Assembly: GCF_030123405.1 (NCBI RefSeq)
Contig: NZ_CP126110.1
Location: forward strand, 4,402,001 to 4,466,000
Reading direction: 5' to 3'
Source of the DNA: Neobacillus sp. WH10
GTDB taxonomy: Bacteria > Bacillota > Bacilli > Bacillales > Cytobacillaceae
DNA length: 64,000 nt
Below are positions 62,127 through 64,000 of the stretch, piece after piece (positions within the stretch are counted from its first letter, which is position 1; each line of letters starts with the position of its first letter). Both the position numbers and the translations under genes were made by a program. Under the pieces are notes generated by a model that saw only the letters and a program-made list of their open reading frames with translations, was not told the origin of the DNA and did no database searches.

Positions 62127-62756
62127 TTGAAAAAATTGCTCATAATTGCTGGATTATGTACGATCATTGCGTTATCCGGATGTACAAAGGATACTGCAAA
62201 AAACGATATTTATGAAGAAAGCGGCAATACCATTAACGTCAATAATAAAAGACATGAGCTTTACAATGAAGGAGCAAGTAAGGGAGTTCGTAACGTAAGC
62301 AATGATTATGGCTATGTCCGCCACCAAAAGAGTCCGCTGATGAATGATAAAACAGCGAATAACCATTACACAGCACTTGACCGTGAGCAGCTCGCTAACA
62401 TAATAAGCAAATACAGTACAAATATTCCTAATGTCAATGACGTGGCAACACTTGTCACAGACCAAGAAGTGTTAATTGCCTATGATACCAATTCAAAAGA
62501 CCGCAATCTAACCGCCGACCAAGTAAAAAAGACCGCGATGTCGGTTGTGCCAAGATATTATCACGTCTATGTCACAGATAATAAAGTGTTAATGCGCGAT
62601 GTTGAAAACCTGGCTAACACCGATTCAACAGGCAAGAATGCCCGTAATTTGGTCAATGGACTCATTACGCAGATGAAAAAATCTCCACAAGGCCAGCCAA
62701 TTAGTTCAAGTGAAGATGCAAATGGCCTGACACCGGATGATAAAACAAATCGTTAA
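62127..62756 (+). CDS. yutC: YhcN/YlaJ-type sporulation lipoprotein YutC
   Basis: A 209-residue lipoprotein with signal MKKLLIIAGLCTIIA and lipobox LSGC. The core (AT-LVTDQEVLIAYD, KKTAMSVVPRYYHVYVTDN) is the YhcN/YlaJ domain found in spore germination and cortex lipoproteins. It matches YutC. TTG 62127 has AAAGGAGGTG seven bases ahead. Confidence 0.87.
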   Translation: MKKLLIIAGLCTIIALSGCTKDTAKNDIYEESGNTINVNNKRHELYNEGASKGVRNVSNDYGYVRHQKSPLMNDKTANNHYTALDREQLANIISKYSTNIPNVNDVATLVTDQEVLIAYDTNSKDRNLTADQVKKTAMSVVPRYYHVYVTDNKVLMRDVENLANTDSTGKNARNLVNGLITQMKKSPQGQPISSSEDANGLTPDDKTNR

Positions 62757-62795
62757 AAAAGAGTTCAAGCCTATTACAGGCTGAACTCTTTCTTT
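62757..62795. terminator. Terminator between yutC and lipA
   Basis: AAAGAGTTCA...GCC near 62758-62774 pairs with GGCTGAACTCTTT near 62780-62792 with one mismatch. Confidence 0.82.
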
Positions 62796-62796
62796 A

Positions 62797-63714
62797 TTAC
62801 GCTTCTTTTGCTTTCTTTTCACCAAGCAATTGCTTGTGCTTCGCTGCAGCATTGACTTGTTCATCGGCATGATACGATGAGCGGACAAGAGGACCTGCCT
62901 CGCAATGGCTAAACCCTTTGCTGATAGCAATTTGCTGTAATTCTTTAAATTCATCAGGGCTATAGTACTTTTCCACCTTTATATGACCCTTGGTTGGCTG
63001 AAGGTATTGTCCAATGGTCATGATATCCACATGATTCGCCCTTAAATCATCCATGACTTCCAAAATTTCTTCTTTTGTTTCTCCAAGACCAATCATTAAG
63101 CTTGATTTTGTTGGAATGCTTGGCTGCATTTCTTTTGCACGGCGGAGAAATTCAAGAGAACGATCGTATTTCGCACGGGCTCTGACTCTTGGTGTTAACC
63201 GTTTAACTGTCTCAATGTTATGATTTAGGATATCCGGTTTCGCATCCATTAACACCTTTAAATTTTCTTCCTTGCCGCCCATATCGGAAGGAAGGACTTC
63301 GATACTGGTGAATGGATTTTTCCGGCGAATAGCATTAACTGTTTCGGCAAACACAGCCGCGCCGCCATCTTTTAAATCATCGCGTGCTACTGCTGTAACG
63401 ACGACATGCTTTAGGTTCATCAATTGAACAGAATCGGCTACTCTTTCCGGCTCCTGCCAATCAAGTTCTGTTGGAAGCCCTGTTTTTACCGCACAGAAGC
63501 GGCAGGCACGTGTACAAGTATCTCCTAGTATCATAAAGGTTGCCGTACGTCTTACTGCCCAGCATTCGTGAATATTCGGGCAGCGTGCCTCCTCACAAAC
63601 CGAGTGAAGATTCTTTTCACGCATCATTTTCTTTAAACCTGTGTAAGACTCATTGGTGTTCAGCTTTATTTTTAGCCATTCCGGCTTACGTAAAATTTCT
63701 TCTTTTTTACTCAT
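62797..63714 (-). CDS. lipA: Lipoyl synthase
   Basis: A 305-residue radical SAM enzyme that inserts two sulfurs into octanoyl chains on lipoyl domains. Both 4Fe-4S sites are clear: CEEARCPNIHEC for the auxiliary cluster and CTRACRFC for the radical SAM cluster. It matches B. subtilis LipA (298). GGGGTG precedes the ATG. Its sacrificial cluster must be rebuilt by carriers such as the nearby YutI. Confidence 0.96.
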   Translation of the reverse strand: MSKKEEILRKPEWLKIKLNTNESYTGLKKMMREKNLHSVCEEARCPNIHECWAVRRTATFMILGDTCTRACRFCAVKTGLPTELDWQEPERVADSVQLMNLKHVVVTAVARDDLKDGGAAVFAETVNAIRRKNPFTSIEVLPSDMGGKEENLKVLMDAKPDILNHNIETVKRLTPRVRARAKYDRSLEFLRRAKEMQPSIPTKSSLMIGLGETKEEILEVMDDLRANHVDIMTIGQYLQPTKGHIKVEKYYSPDEFKELQQIAISKGFSHCEAGPLVRSSYHADEQVNAAAKHKQLLGEKKAKEA

Positions 63715-63929
63715 TTTGACACCCCTTGAAATCCCATTATGTATAATCTTCTGTTGTCACTTTATCATACTGGAATAGGAACGACAAGCATTCAACTAGT
63801 TGTTTCTTTTTACCAATCCTAAATCCATTGATTTTATGGTTCATTTTTTGATTACCAATTATTAGCGATAATGAAATAGCCTAATATTCATAAACTAACC
63901 TTGTACATTAATTGGAAGGAGGATTCCTG

Positions 63930-64000
63930 TTGCGGGCTGTTCTTATTATTGGAACTATCCTTATACTCTTTACTTCTACATTGTCTGTCAGGGATGCTCA
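63930..64000 (+). CDS. Start of an exported protein, probably LytH-like peptidase (partial)
   Basis: The gene runs off the window. TTG 63930 has GGAAGGAGG seven bases ahead. The visible 23 residues (MRAVLIIGTILILFTSTLSV) look like a signal peptide. In B. subtilis lipA is divergent from lytH/yunA, a sporulation peptidoglycan peptidase, so that is the best guess, from place only. Confidence 0.6.
   Translation, partial: MRAVLIIGTILILFTSTLSVRDA

Overview
The window is a low-GC Firmicute chromosome segment. It belongs to a spore-forming, motile-to-biofilm type Bacillaceae (Bacillus/Neobacillus-like). Evidence: GGAGG-type ribosome binding sites, frequent GTG/TTG starts, U-tailed hairpin terminators after most genes, sporulation and spore-coat genes (kapB/kapD, yutH, lytH start, coat-like GYPQM protein), a SinR-family regulator with its operators, and a gene order that closely follows the yug-yui-yum-yut part of the Bacillus subtilis chromosome. 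No rRNA, tRNA, CRISPR, phage or insertion sequence was found.

Layout. 1-0.9 kb: a SinR/SlrR-type regulator preceded by five SinR-type GTTCTTT sites. 0.86-8.75 kb: a SAM-riboswitch controlled methionine operon, metI-metC-yitJ-metH, ending in a strong terminator followed by a 21-bp tandem array. 9.1-10.8 kb: MarR regulator plus MFS efflux pump under a 20-bp palindromic operator. 11.1-17.3 kb: oligopeptide ABC importer (binding lipoprotein, attenuator, two permeases, two ATPases) and an unknown protein. 17.6-30.6 kb: accessory region with a half-size flavoprotein, phosphoesterase, DUF2238 membrane protein, an RRNPP-type regulator with a 47-residue pro-peptide gene missed by ordinary ORF calling, CDF metal transporter, YteA, APC permease, LysE exporter and a ykoT/ykoS-like pair. 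30.8-39.1 kb: yugO, pgi, yugJ-like dehydrogenase, glutamate dehydrogenase with an altered active-site motif, yugI, yugE, patB. 39.2-49.4 kb: alanyl-tRNA editing protein, SOD-like and cyclophilin lipoproteins, kapB/kapD, thioesterase, leucyl aminopeptidase, yuiCBA. 49.5-64 kb: NUDIX protein, NADH dehydrogenase (yumB), ferredoxin/flavodoxin-NADP reductase (yumC), Fe-S biogenesis and redox proteins (yutM, yuzB, yutJ, yuzD, yutI), yutH-yutC, lipA and the start of a probable lytH.

How the parts may work together. The methionine operon makes homocysteine from O-acetylhomoserine by both direct and cysteine-dependent routes, then methylates it with two different methyltransferase systems, all governed by SAM. 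The 50-64 kb block groups electron-transfer flavoproteins with Fe-S carriers and the Fe-S-dependent lipoyl synthase. The peptide importer could bring the secreted C-terminal peptide of the RRNPP pair back into the cell, although that link is inference.

Two things stand out as possibly undescribed. First, the regulator/pro-peptide pair at 21.2-22.6 kb looks like a new NprR-NprX-like communication module with predicted signal ending HPPVG. Second, five intergenic tandem arrays share a strict geometry: one has a 21-bp period and four have 51-52-bp periods, close to whole numbers of DNA helical turns. The four longer ones are built of about 27-bp inverted repeats that open with TGTC (or a variant) and close with GACA, but with three different internal sequences.
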